64,000 bases of DNA from Microbotryum silenes-acaulis (lineage: Eukaryota > Basidiomycota > Microbotryomycetes > Microbotryales > Microbotryaceae), in NCBI GenBank assembly GCA_003665825.1, contig QPFY01000007.1, positions 682,001-746,000 on the forward strand, given 5' to 3'. The notes beneath the pieces are model-generated. The model was not told where the DNA came from. It did not search any database and worked only from the letters and a program-made list of their open reading frames with translations. How positions within the stretch are numbered: the first letter of the stretch is position 1; the number at the start of each line of letters is the position of its first letter. The translations under genes were made by a program, and so were the position numbers. Positions 36,562 through 47,482 of the stretch are shown here, piece by piece.

Positions 36562-36954
36562 GGCTCGGCTGTTGTGACTGGCGCTGGGCGCTGGGTCAAA
36601 GAACGGACGAAGGCGGACCGAGCGCCGCCGAGCGGGACCGAGCGGCGCACACTCAGTCTCTGTCGCCCCCTTTGCCTCTCTTTGCAGTTTTAAGTTTTTA
36701 AGTCATACATTCCAGCTAGACTTGTTCAAAGAGAGAATCTAACAAACGCTAGATCCGCTGGACCACCATAACATGTGCCATATATCATACACCCATATTG
36801 TATACGGGCCGTTAGCTGAGTCGCTGGGACCTTTGCCCCTCTGAAGGTCCGAGTCTCTCCTTTCTACGCTAGTTCATCAATTCGAGGATGGTTTGATGAC
36901 TCGGGAAGAGGCGAGTCATGACTTGCGTCCTGCCTCTTCCAACTCGGCCACCCA
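36562..36954. other. Divergent promoter between WDR70 and the gene at 36955
   Basis: Short region shared by two divergent genes. The WDR70 leader is CG-rich with a repeated CGAGCGCCGCCGAGCGGGACCGAG-like pattern (36616-36650). No gene. Confidence 0.5.
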
Positions 36955-38907
36955 ATGTTGACTCGCTTTCGAGCCTCGAGGCAGCAGCGTGCCATGTCGG
37001 ACCGACTCGGAGCCAGTCCCAGTGAAAGCCAGAAAAGTTTGGTCAAGCCCGCCGCAATCGAGTCGCGAGCGCCGTCGGCAGCTGCAACTTCGGCACCAAG
37101 TTCGCCGTCGACAACTCATCCCGAACGCCAAGTCTCGGCGTTGAGAACTCGCATACCCAGCCACGATGCCACGACTCTTCCTAGATTCAAGCGGTCCCAC
37201 CCACCTTCTGGTCTGATTTCGAAACCGCCTATCCCTAGAAAGTCGTCGGCACGCCGAGCACCGAATTTGCACCGCCGATTGTCGTTAAAGGCCACCGTCG
37301 GTTCGCTGCTGCCCAACCCCGGGCCCGGAAGTCGTCGCGAGTCCGTTCAGCTACATGGGGGTTCCGCCACTCCATCCTGCTCTACCACCACCCGCAATAC
37401 GAGCTGCAATGTCGGAAAACCAGCTCAGATGGTCTTTGCGGTCCTCACCGGCATCACTCCCGCGACACCACCTTCGACCGCCTCGGAAATGTCCTCACTC
37501 AAGGCCCGCACCGCCCTCTCGTTCGGCAAGGTCCGTGCATTGTCGGCTTCGAAGGCCGACAAAGCGGTCGCGGGGGTCCGCTCCCAAGGTCTTATTACTC
37601 CTTCAGCTCCCTTAGAGCCCGTGATCAACAACCAGAACGTTCAGGGCGGTACCGCCACCGTCCCTGCCGTCTCGTCCAAGTCAATCGTCAAACTCAAGAA
37701 GCAACTGCTCGATCCGCAGCAGGCTCGCAAAATCGTTTTGGACCTCAAGAGAATGGATCTGCCCCCCAACCTTACGGCGGCAGGGATCGATGCAGCTACG
37801 AGTAATCAGCTACCCTCTTGTACTCACTTGCCCTCGACCAGAGGCTATGCCTTGGCACCCCTGACCATCCTCACGACAGGTGGCGCCGCATCCAACACAG
37901 CTGGCACTGCAACCGCCTCCTACACGCCCAACGCTAGTACTTCGGACTCGCCCATCCCCTCTCCAGGATCACCTTCCTCGACTCCTTACTTTGTCATCCC
38001 TAACCCGTCTACAGTCGCCAAGGAACTAACTCGGATCGCCGGTCCAGGGGCCATCGAGGCGGCCAAGGAAGGAGCGTATGAGCTTCTCGCCGATGTTTCG
38101 GGGGCGATGGTTCGTCGATCGGGAGCTCAGAATGGTATGAAAGCCTCGTTCGAAGGAATGAGTTTCTTTATCTACTAGTAAGTTCATTCCGCCACCCATG
38201 TTTTGAAAGATGTTCTCGTTGCACGATTGACGCTCGGCGGCTTCTCAGTTGGGGTTTCGAGATCACGCTTCCTCCCCCGACCATGCTCTCGTTGTCCCAG
38301 TTCCGCAACTTTCAAAACACCCTATTCGCGGTGCTACAAGCGTTCGTCATTGCAGGTGGTACGTGGAATCGGTATTCTGGAAGAAAATGTGGTATTCAAG
38401 ACTGCTGACTTTATGTCTCACAGGTGCGCCGGAGCTCGCCCCTTTCATCCGCTTCATCTCGATGTACATGGACACGGAGTGGGATGGCATTGCGAGACAA
38501 GACAAAGGTAAATTATTACGAATTGAAATTTCAAGAACCGTGTTCGGAGAGACATACTGAGCCGCTGACCTTTTCTCGAACAGGGAATGGAGTCGTTCTT
38601 GCCGCCACTTGGTGAGTGAATCCGAACGCCGAGCACGAAGGGCGCTCGCTCACTTTCAGTCGGAGCGCTTTCATCCAGGTTGTTGCCGATCGCACTCGTC
38701 CCCCGTCGTAAGTGCAACAATGTCTCCTCAAAATTCACATGTGTCTGACTTTCCTCTCGCTTATTCACAGCCTGGGACTTCCCCTTACCTTCCGACGACG
38801 ATCCGGCCCCTGCGGCGAATACTCCAGTTGTCGAGCCCGTGACCCAAAACAAGCCTATGGCACCCGTTTTAAATTCGGTCAAACCAAGTCCCGTAGCCGC
38901 GGCTTGA
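36955..38907 (+). CDS. Hypothetical protein with disordered N-terminus and conserved-looking hydrophobic C-terminus
   Basis: Predicted 536 residues, exons 36955-38177, 38249-38358, 38424-38507, 38584-38611, 38679-38707, 38771-38907. Two starts are possible; the second Met (36994, MSDRLGASPSES) is equally reasonable. The first 400 residues are Ser/Pro/Ala-rich with a small basic and helical patch (SSKSIVKLKKQLLDPQQARK). The spliced C-terminus is different in character: SFFIYYWGFEITLPPPTML, QNTLFAVLQAFVIAGG, APFIRFISMYMDTEWDGI, GVVLAATWLLPIALVPR. That reads like one or two membrane segments or a folded core. Intron density rises sharply in this part. I do not recognise the family. Confidence 0.75.
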
Positions 38908-39134
38908 GGCAACATATGACTTGTCCCATCCCATCATATAACACACAAACACTCGTTTCCTTGTACCTATGTCTGGAGCCCGCATCAAGAACGCCTCATC
39001 GTACCATCGTACAAGGATCTTGTACATACATCTTCATACCCTTCATGTTCATTCTTGCAATTTACTCATTACCTAGCCAGCTTTTTCTACCGATATCATT
39101 CGATTAGATAAAACCCGTCTCAGACGATGATTCC

Positions 39135-40608
39135 TCAAAGCTCGTCCTTCTTGTGCTCGTCCTTCTTCTGCTCGTAGACCCATTCGACCCTCTTCTTCAA
39201 CGCCTCCGGACCGCCGCTCAAAGCCTTGGTGACGAAATCGTCGGGTTTGAACGAGGCCTTGGAAGCGGGGCGGTCGGCTATCCTTGCGACCCATTTCTCG
39301 ACGTTGGGGAAACCGCTTTCCGAGAGTGAAGCACCCAGGACGAGAGGCACGGCTCGAATCCAGGTGAAAGCCGTCTGCGTAAGAATCGAGAATTACGCAT
39401 CAGTAAACCTCAAGCCCATGCAATATCGATGAGGCGGCGTTAAAGTCTCACGATATCGGCATATGAGTACTTTCCCTGGCCTTCGCCGACGAGGTATTCG
39501 CGACCAACAAGTTTCTCCTCGTAGACGGAGAGCAAGCGTTTGGTCTCGTCGATGAAGCGACGAGCGGCGTAGGGGACCTTTTCCGGAGCGGCAGAGAGGA
39601 AGTGGTTCGCTTGGCCTTGCATCGGACCGAGGCCGGCGTTTTGAAAGAAGATCCACGAGATCTGAACATGGGAGCGTTCGGGTCAGATACCTCGTTCCTT
39701 TCTGCCAGGTCGGGTAGAGTTTAAATCATACCATGTCGGTCTCGTCCTTGTCATCTTGGAAGTGCAAGTTGTACGTCGAGTCGTAGTGCTAAAGAGTCAT
39801 GTAACACCGGTCAGTGTCCGAGGTTGGCGGCAGGGTTTGCATGTCTTTTCGACTCGGCTCACTTTGGCGATGTAGAGCAAGATCGAGCCCGACTCAAAGA
39901 CCTGGCGACATTAAAGCGTGAGTTACGAGTGAGTGCACACGAGTTGCTGCTGTTACGCTGGCGGGCTGCGTACACTTTGGTTGTCACGGTCACGGTCGAC
40001 GATCTGCATGATATCACGGCCGAGAGTCAATACTTGATCACCGGCGTCGACAAGAGTCGATCAATCCACTACTCACAGCAGGAATCCTTCCATTGGGGTT
40101 GACTTCCTTGAGGAACCTGCGGCGCCCCGGAGGGAAATGGGTCGAACGTGGTCAAGTCCGGTTAGTCTGATCGGGCGTCCAGGCTAAGCCTTCTCTTCGA
40201 CCGGCTAGATGCCATGACGCACCATTCCTCCTTTTGCTCGTTCTTGCCAAAATTGATGTTGTGGCGGTTTACAACGAGGTCTGAGCCGGCCTCCTTCAGC
40301 TCTGCGGAGGTGTGAGCCAGGAAGAGGTGCAGCAGGCCAGGCGGAACAGGGTCGCGCGGGCAATGTGGGGGAGGAGCGGGGAGAGCGGTGGAGGGGAGCG
40401 GACAAAGTGGTGTTGTTTCAGCATCTACATTCACAGGTACCCGCCAGATATCCTGATACAGTGGAGAGCAATACTTACCAGCGAAGGCGAGCGAGATCTT
40501 CATGCCGTTGGGCGTGTCGACGCTGTAGAAGTCGATGCCTTTGCTCGAGGCGGGAGGGCCGGTCGCAAAGTTGCGAGCCTTGGGGTTGGGGGTCGAGGAA
40601 GAAGCCAT
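39135..40608 (-). CDS. Glutathione S-transferase (Ure2/YghU-like)
   Basis: Cytosolic GST, 274 residues, exons 40608-40479, 40301-40223, 40116-40077, 40003-39974, 39901-39863, 39788-39732, 39661-39452, 39374-39135. The thioredoxin-fold half shows DFYSVDTPNGMKISLA, INFGKNEQKEEWFLKEVNPN, GRIPAIVDRD and VFESGSILLYIAKHYDS (glutathione-binding Glu-Ser). The helical half shows SWIFFQNAGLGPMQGQANHF, ARRFIDETKRLLSVYEEKL, YLVGEGQGKYSYADI and a C-terminal WVARIADRPA. The layout matches Ure2-like GSTs, which conjugate or reduce with glutathione. A decayed second copy lies just upstream (41223-42095), so this locus has been duplicated. Confidence 0.93.
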
Positions 40609-40729
40609 AGCGAGACGAGATGAGAGTAGTAGGATGGGTAGTGAACGGAGCGAGATGGGTAGCGGAAGGTGCATCGGGTGGGGCGAGGGGAGGGAAAGGA
40701 AGAAGCTAATGACGTCGCACTACCAAACG

Positions 40730-41126
40730 GGTCCACAATGCGCGGTGGGCGAAAGTGGGCGCTGACCTCTGGTGCTGATAAAATCGACAGGCGCTGACCG
40801 AGACGATCGAAGAGGCCTGATTGCCGAGCAGGGTCGATTGATAATCAGACCCCGCTTCGAGTTCGGTTCCAGGAAGCTCAACCAATCTAACACATGTCTT
40901 GAGATTCCCTTTTCCATCCAGGTCCACCCACGCGGTGGGCGAGAGTGGGCGCTGACCTGCGCGGACAGAATCGACAGGCGCTGACCGAGACGGTGCAAGG
41001 CGCCCGATCGCCGAGCGGGGTCCATTGGTAATCAGGACCCGCTTTCAGTTTAAGGATGCTCAACCTGTAACACACACTTCGATTTTAGCTCCAGGTTGCT
41101 CAACACTTGCGATTCCCTTTTCCATC
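40730..41126. repeat. Two diverged direct copies of a ~190-200 bp spacer upstream of the GST gene
   Basis: Copy A (40730-40920) and copy B (40921-41126) are adjacent. Both start GGTCCAC, share GCGGTGGGCGA.AGTGGGCGC, AATCGACAGGCGCTGACCGA, TAATCAG.ACCCGCTT, then end GATTCCCTTTTCCATC. They lie between the live GST start and the end of the decayed GST copy. Confidence 0.85.
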
Positions 41127-41222
41127 GCAATTTCAAGCGAAGACATCAGCCACCAAGCCAAAGCGTGAAGAACCACTCTGAGAACGGTCGGACCGCTCCT
41201 TACTCCGCTTTCTCCTCGGACT

Positions 41223-42095
41223 TCAACTGAGCTCGGCCAACTCGGAGGCGTACACCCACTCGATGCTCTTCTTCGGTCCCTCCAGGCCAGCACTCAGCAT
41301 CTTGGTGACAAAGTCGCCGGCCTTGGCTGCGGCTCGTTCGTTGATGCGCTGCTCGACGTTGAGGAATCCGCCGTGAAGAGCGTCGCACCGAGTCCGCACG
41401 CGCCCCAGATGAAAGCGGTCTGAGAAGTGGTCGCGTCGGTAGGAAGTGATGGTCGGTGAGAAGCACTCACTAGAGTAACGAGACTCCCACTCGATACTCA
41501 CCATTTCAGTGTACGCCTACTTGCCCTTGCCTGGGCAATGGGGTAATCGCGGCCTTTGAGACGGTCTTCGGAACCAGATAGGAGGCGCTTGGTCTCGTTG
41601 ATGAAGCGACGCGCAGGGTAGGGCAGCTTGTCGGGCGACAAGGTGAGGAAGTGGAACGCCTGATCGAGCACAGGGCCAAATCTGGCATACCGGAGGAAGA
41701 TACACGAGATTTGTAATGAATACGATCCATCATCAGTCGATCATTAAAGACGTTTAGATTCAATGCAAACAGGAACGTTGCTCACCACGTCGGCCTCGTC
41801 CTTCTCGTCTTGAAATTGCAACGCCTAGGACGCGTCAGGGTGCTAGAGATGAAAGGAGTGCCAGGTAAGTGAAACGGTCACCGTCCTTCTGGTAGAGCAG
41901 CTTGGAATGCTTTGGCGAGATGAACCAAGACCAATCCAGACTCAAAGTTCAAAACGTTCACCCCGCAACGGTCAGTCGGATTGATTGATCTTCTGGCCAT
42001 CGGGCGAGTTTAATGCTGTGACGTCGATCCCACTCTTTGAGCCGGCGGGACCAGTCACGGAAGAATTAGGCGCGGGGCGGTTAATGGTGGCAGCT
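41223..42095 (-). pseudogene. Decayed glutathione S-transferase copy
   Basis: The same GST can be followed in pieces. The N-terminal block (GPAGSKSGIDVTALNSPDG, about 42060-42000) matches GPPASSKGIDFYSVDTPNG, but the start codon is ATT. FESGLVLVHLAK (about 41950-41910) matches FESGSILLYIAK. HPDAS is followed by an in-frame TAG and then ALQFQDEKDEADV (about 41840-41790), matching HYDSTYNLHFQDDKDETDM. YPARRFINETKRLLSGSEDRL (about 41620-41560) and AAAKAGDFVTKMLSAGLEGP (about 41340-41270) match the C-terminal half. The exons equivalent to live exons 2 and 3 are missing. Lost start, internal stop and missing exons make it a pseudogene. Confidence 0.85.
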
Positions 42096-42622
42096 GACAA
42101 GAGCTGTGCGTGGAAGGTGGAGTGATGAAGGAAGGAGGAAGGGACGTCGAGCTAGGTTTCCGGAACGTCCGGGATCCAGGTATCCAGCAGGGTTTCGTTA
42201 ATTCCAAGCGCTCATCCTCAATCCCCCATAAAAGGCTTCCATATCTTTCCGAGAACGCTTGTGGAGCGCGAACAGCTGAGCAAACCCACGGCAAATTCAT
42301 AAGAGGCTCACATTTCGGCGATCAGAAGACAGGATCTCGAACCCGCGGGCTTGGTTAACTCTGAGCACGCGACGACGGCCGACTCACTGCTTCAAAACTC
42401 GTTTCAGAGATCAAAAAATCATTTTTAGCATTCCAAGGAGATGAGTTTTGAAGAGAGGGGACGCGAACAAGCCCCAAAAATCGTGTGAGAAGCTAAGGGA
42501 AGGTGTTGGAGCGGGACCCGGCGGCGGAGGACCGCATGGCACGGATTCTGACGTCTCATCAGATCGAATGCTTGGGCTAGGAGAGATCAGGACTCCGGGC
42601 GTCAATGCAAGCTGAGTCAACA
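42096..42622. other. Intergenic
   Basis: Between the decayed GST and the 3' end of the second secreted coiled-coil gene. A GATCTCGAACCCGCG stretch (42332-42346) resembles a tRNA T-arm, but no cloverleaf could be drawn. No gene. Confidence 0.45.
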
Positions 42623-43621
42623 TCAGTAGATGCGTGGATTCTGACTGACGATGTATTCGGTAGTGTGTTCGGAGAAGACCTTCTCGCAGGTGTGCTGTTT
42701 GACAAGAGGCGAGAGAGCGCATACAACAGAAGTCAGAGATAGGGGCTCATTGTCCTCGCAGCGCCAGCCGATTCCCTCACCTTGATCTCCATGGCTTGGC
42801 TCGCTTCCAGAACTTTTTGATTGATGAGAGCTTGGAACGCCTTTTTGCTCGTCTCGAGAGAAGCCTAGGTCATCAAAGAGCAAGTGTCTGAGCATTAGCC
42901 GTCTCGCTAAGCGTGCGCTCACGAGAACTGCGATCGGAACACTGACCTTTTCATGTTCGAACTTCTTGCTAGCCCACTCGAAACGCTTCTGCTCCGCCGC
43001 ATAATCGAGCTGTCCGGTACGAAGTGCAAAAGGGAGCAAAATGTTAGTGTCTCGATCGTAGCTTGTGAAAGGCTTCATTTCGTTGCTGACGAACCTCGGC
43101 TTGTGCGAATTGGTTGACCCTCTCAGCGAAGTCGGCCTGGTCCTTGGCACACTGTGCTTCGTCCTCGAGCTTTTCGATCGCCTTCTTCTGGTAGTATCTC
43201 GCGTCGTAGAAAGACTGGGAACAGTGAAAAATAGAAAGGCCTCGGGTGAATAGTCAGCATCACTTCGGATTGGGGTGAATGGGTTGGCAATATAGCGCCT
43301 CCTGAGCGTGTGAGCGAAGACCCATGAGCTTACCTTCATCGCATCATAGACGGTGCAGTCGTACAGGTCCTTGTACTCGGGGAGGTGTTCGAAGTAGTAA
43401 TTGATGCACATGGTCTGGTTCTCGTACGTTGGAGGAGGAGGAGAAAAGGTGGGGAGGGAGGACTTCACCGAAGGAGAAGGAGGAAGAGGGAGGGAAGGGG
43501 GTGACAGGGGCGAGTCGCGACGATCGACAAGGGACGGCATTGAAGAAACAGTGGGAGCCGAAGAAGATACCGCGACGAGAGCGGAAAAGGCAAATGAGGT
43601 GAGAGATCGCATGGAAGGCAT
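42623..43621 (-). CDS. Secreted coiled-coil protein (family member 2)
   Basis: Predicted 208 residues, exons 43621-43334, 43214-43095, 43009-42947, 42864-42781, 42694-42623, all introns phase 0. A signal peptide (LTSFAFSALVAVSSSAPTVS) is followed by a Pro/Ser-rich linker, then CINYYFEHLPEYKDLYDC, the counterpart of CFHYYFDHLDEYKQKYGC in the gene at 14688. The next exons encode 40, 21 and 28 codons, exactly as in that paralog, and the fifth begins HTCEKVFSEHTTEYI (paralog KYCEKVFEEVKEYFK). Where the paralog has a donor after 15 codons, this gene can either splice at GTCAGT or read on eight codons to a stop at 42623. It lacks the Lys/Asp/Gly tail. Function unknown. Confidence 0.82.
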   Translation of the reverse strand: MPSMRSLTSFAFSALVAVSSSAPTVSSMPSLVDRRDSPLSPPSLPLPPSPSVKSSLPTFSPPPPTYENQTMCINYYFEHLPEYKDLYDCTVYDAMKVSSWVFAHTLRRRYIANPFTPIRSDADYSPEAFLFFTVPSLSTTRDTTRRRRSKSSRTKHSVPRTRPTSLRGSTNSHKPRFVSNEMKPFTSYDRDTNILLPFALRTGQLDYAAEQKRFEWASKKFEHEKVSVPIAVLVSARLARRLMLRHLLFDDLGFSRDEQKGVPSSHQSKSSGSEPSHGDQGEGIGWRCEDNEPLSLTSVVCALSPLVKQHTCEKVFSEHTTEYIVSQNPRIY

Positions 43622-44235
43622 GGTGAAAATCGTAGGGGAACGGCGTTGAAGTCCGATGGGAACGGCGTTGAAGTCCGATGGGAGTGGTGAGTGTGGGTGG
43701 GAGTGATGTGAAGGAAAGAAAGAGAAACGAGGTGAGATTTTGTCGGGTTTTGTTCGTTCGAGCAAGAAGGCCGAGAAGAAGGCCGCACCAGACTCGTCAA
43801 GTCCTCACGCTGCGGAAGATGTTGATCGGCCTCTACAGGTAACAACATTGTTCTAGCCCTCCATATGAGTCGAGAAGTTATGCTGTATAACTAGCAGAAA
43901 AGGCGATCGGCGAGAATACTTGCCCACGTCTGGGTGATGTCCCGGCGCGGCGCGGCGGGTTGCGCAACTAGGGAAGCTTCCTGAGCCCCTATCGGCTAGC
44001 GCGTTTCCAAGTCACCTTGGGTACCCGGCTGGCGCAGCTCAGCCATCTCAGTAGGTGAGGGGGAAGACATCAAAGTATCCCCTCGACCGTGCCTGTGACA
44101 CCACCCGGTAAAATGGTCGAGCTAGTCCTGGCCGGGGTGCCTCCGAGGGATTCTTCTTCAAGATTGTTCATATTCTCATATGGCACTTGGTCTGAAACAA
44201 CAGGCTGAACGTTTTGGATCGCTTCTCGGTCTCGT
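43622..44235. other. Intergenic, 0.6 kb
   Basis: Promoter of the secreted coiled-coil gene and 3' flank of the FUN14 gene. A 22-nt tandem duplication (GGGAACGGCGTTGAAGTCCGAT, about 43636-43679) sits in the probable leader. No gene. Confidence 0.55.
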
Positions 44236-45080
44236 CTAGCCCAATCGGAAGCCGAGAAGGATACCAGCGACGAACGTAGCTCGGCTTTGAACGTCGGCAC
44301 TGACAAAGTCGACGGACCAGCTCCACAAGCCAGTGATGCGGTTTCCACCGGCACTAGCGGGTGGCCCTGCGCGTTTGGTGATGAACGAATCGTAAGAATT
44401 TGTGATGGCACCCCAGTTGATTTGCAAGAGCGATCGAGACGACATGTACTGCGACACGCGAAGCAGGGGTCAGATGGAAAATATTGGCTTGACGGAAGCA
44501 GACACGGCTTTTGAGTAGGTTGTGGTCTCACTTGGAGGAAGACAAAGACACCACCTAGAGCAAATGCAACAGCCTGAATATGTTTAGAACGGTGAAATAA
44601 GTGTTTGCCACTTCTCTACATGTGAACAGCGATCCCCCGCGATCCGGTCAGGCGCGAACAAACCTTCAACCCCTTCTTGACGAAAATTCCAACGCAGATG
44701 CCTGACACCGTGCCAAAGCTGAGATCACGGAGGTTGATGATCGATTCGGCAGGAAGAGGTTCGTCATAGGCTCCCAAGGCGCCGGTCTGTGCCGAGGTCG
44801 TTTGGGCATAAGCCCTGGTGTCGGAGGCGCAATGGATCGGTTGTTGACGTGATGCGCCGAGGCCGACAGCGACGAGGGGCAAGGACGCGGCAAGGGCGAG
44901 TCGGTACGAGCGGAGGAACGAGGCTGCGTGGGATGTTTCGGTGCGGGTGGCGGTGCAAATGCCTTGTTGTCGCATCATGGCTCGGTGTGCGGTGTGGGGC
45001 GCCTTGGGCAAGACGACGCGCGCGGGGGCGCACTGACGGGCGACCGACGCGAGCGGTGTAGGCCAGCGTGCAGCGAACAT
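44236..45080 (-). CDS. FUN14-domain mitochondrial protein
   Basis: Predicted 223 residues from exons 45080-44664, 44573-44532 and 44448-44236. The N-terminus is Arg/Ala-rich without acids (MFAARWPTPLASVARQ, then SFLRSYRLALAASLPLVAVG), as for a mitochondrial presequence plus a membrane anchor. The FUN14 domain is recognisable: NLRDLSFGTVSGICVGIFVK, GLKAVAFALGGVFVFLQYM and INWGAITNSYD, ending in a hydrophobic FVAGILLGFRLG. FUN14 family members are outer-membrane proteins tied to mitophagy and lipid or ER contacts in animals. The fungal role is less clear. Membership is judged from these motifs only. Confidence 0.85.
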
Positions 45081-46262
45081 GGTACACTACAACAAAAGAC
45101 ACTTCGGCGATAGTACGTCGGTGTGTGTCAGCTCCCGCTCTCGGGTGGCATCGCGCGTTGTTTACAACGAGAACGCCGGCAGATCGCGAAGGGCGTCCCG
45201 CGTCCGATCATATGACGTCGAGTGCCGCACGAAGCGCGGGCTGATCAGGCTGCAGACGTCGGTGGCATACGCTTCTTGGCCAGCACGACAGGGCGCAACT
45301 GAGGTAGATGTAGAAATTCAGACTCACAGGGAGGTCGGGATGGGAAGTGGGTTGAAAGCGTGCAAGAGAATTCACGGGATGCGTCGGGTGGGGGAAAGGC
45401 AGATCGACGCCGGAAATAGCGCAGCGTGGCATTTGCCAATAAGGATTGCCTTTCGTGTATTTAACTAGTAACTGCTGGCAACTACCGCCATGACCTATAG
45501 GTTGACAGCACCCACGAAGGCAAAGTGAGCTGATGAGTCCAAATCTATACCCCAATTCTGATTGTCATCTTCAATCAACATCGTCTTGGTCATCAGAGCT
45601 GAGTGAATTGCATGATGCGAAGAGTCATGATGCTGCGAGGTCACCCGTCACCGCCGGCCCACACATCTTTCCACCCAATCAGCATACCCAAGTTGACATA
45701 TATGAACGTGTACCTCCTTCAGCTCGCAGCCTCAACCTCCTCAAGCAGAGATAGAAGCATTGTCACGCGAACGAGAGAGGCATCCGACTTTCCAAGTGCC
45801 CAGCAGGAAAAAATGAAAGCAGGAAGTGGCTCTGGCACTTCATAAAGAAGCGTGAACAGGGACTAGCACCGATCTCCCCTGGGATGATCCCGAAGGATCA
45901 AAAGAGAGATCAGCGAACTCTTGGTCCCCTGCCTTTGTCCACGAGTTTGACAGAGAAGAAGAAGGGAGACCCTCGCACGGGTCGGCCCGCGAAGTTTACG
46001 CGCAGGGGCGCATTGGGCATAAGCATGGATTAGGTAATAGTAGCTTTGCCGTGTTAGACCAAGTTGCTAACTACCGATTGGAATATGCTACCTGATCGTG
46101 GTCTGTCGCGCTCATAACACCCCTTACCCCTTAGAAATCACATTAGAGAACAGAAAGCAAGTACTGCAATCAAACATAAACAACACGTGTACCCAAGACC
46201 TTCCAGGCGGATCCAGTCTATTCCGAGCCAATTCCGTCCAACTTCCCTCTCGCCATGATGAG
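45081..46262. other. Intergenic, 1.2 kb
   Basis: FUN14 gene promoter side and 3' flank of SPC25. No open frame with family resemblance and no RNA gene recognised. Confidence 0.5.
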
Positions 46263-47482
46263 CTAGTTCCGCTCCTTCAATACTCTCGGCTCCGTGGCTC
46301 GCTTGTACTCCTTCTCGACGTCATACTCCTTGTTGGGGTATTCAAGTTCGACCTCGTGCTTGAACTCTTCTCGCATCGAGCGAAGGAAAGCGTAAAGATT
46401 TCGGTCCTCGTTGAGTTTGCTCAGCAGCGACGACAAGACTTGCTCCGAGATGTAGTTGATAGGCATGATCGATGTTACTATGAAGGAAAGGGAAGCTTGC
46501 GGATCAACACGACCACCGCGAGATCACCGAGATCGGGCTTTCTGGAACCAACCTTCATAGGCCGGCTGGGAGACATCGATCACAAACGAGAACGGCCGTC
46601 CATAGTTCCTGCGATCGATGTTGGTAAACTTGAAATGTATTTTGTCGCCTGTTCGAGGTTCAGCATTCAAGTCAGCTCGTGCTACTCCCTAAACATGATG
46701 AAGCAGGATCGGACTCACGCCCTCGCCCCTCGATCTTGAGCCCCGTTTTCTGCTCGAAGAAAGTACACTCCGGTCCATTCTTGTTGGCTTGTTTTGTGAA
46801 AGCTTCTCGTTGCTTCGATTTGTCTGTGGTAAGGAAGCGGAAGCGCGACGCATCCATGTGTAAACTATCAGTAAACATCGCGGATGCTCGCCCACCCACG
46901 CGCCAGCCCGCAATCCCAGCACATCACACACTTACGTTCTCGCTTGGCCCGCAGTTTTCTGCGTTCTTCCTCGACCTCGTTGTGCAAAGAGTCGATCTGA
47001 CCGGCGAGGTGACGCTCCTGTTGCGTGACTTCGCTCGTCTTTAGCCTTGCCTCGCGCTGATCCTCGACCTCCTTGCTCAGGTCGAGCTTGACCTCCTTGG
47101 CGCGTTCGATCAAGGCTCTGATCTCTGCCGCAGACGATCGTTTCTGGTCGTCCAATTCGGCCACCGTCGCAGCCAAGTCGCGTTTCCTTTCCGAAATGGC
47201 CTGGCCGAGACGAGTGATCGCCTGTTCAATCTCCAACGCGTCGCGCTCGAGCTGCGACACGAACGTGTCATCGTCGTCGTCGGTGTAGTGAGTTTCCTTG
47301 TACGGCCGAGGGCACAGGTTCGGCAATGATTGGAACGCGACGGCCATTGCTCGCGACGGCGTCGACGGTTGCTGGTACATATTGGTCGAGGCGTTGAGTG
47401 TTGCGCGACGGGAGCGCGGCGTCGCGAGAGCGGGCGAGCGCGGGCTGTGAGTGAGGGGAACTCTTGAGGCAGATGGGGGCAT
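46263..47482 (-). CDS. SPC25: Kinetochore protein Spc25 (NDC80 complex)
   Basis: Subunit of the NDC80 complex that anchors kinetochores to microtubules. Predicted 320 residues, exons 47482-46936, 46823-46719, 46648-46553, 46477-46263. After a basic, disordered N-terminus comes a long coiled coil (about residues 75-185: QLERDALEIEQAITRLGQAI, ALIERAKEVKLDLSKEVEDQ). The C-terminal globular domain has the Spc25 signature GLKIEGRGR, then DKIHFKFTNIDRRNYGRPFS and FVIDVSQPAYE. The start at 47482 (MPPSASRVPL) is the first ATG in frame. Confidence 0.9.

Noticed and set aside
42320..42400. Possible minus-strand tRNA (GGGTTCGAGATCC)
   Set aside because: The T-stem pairs in only three of five positions and no acceptor or anticodon stem fits.
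44025..44060. tRNA A-box-like TGGCGCAGCTCAG
   Set aside because: No B-box (GGTTCGANNCC) at a suitable distance.
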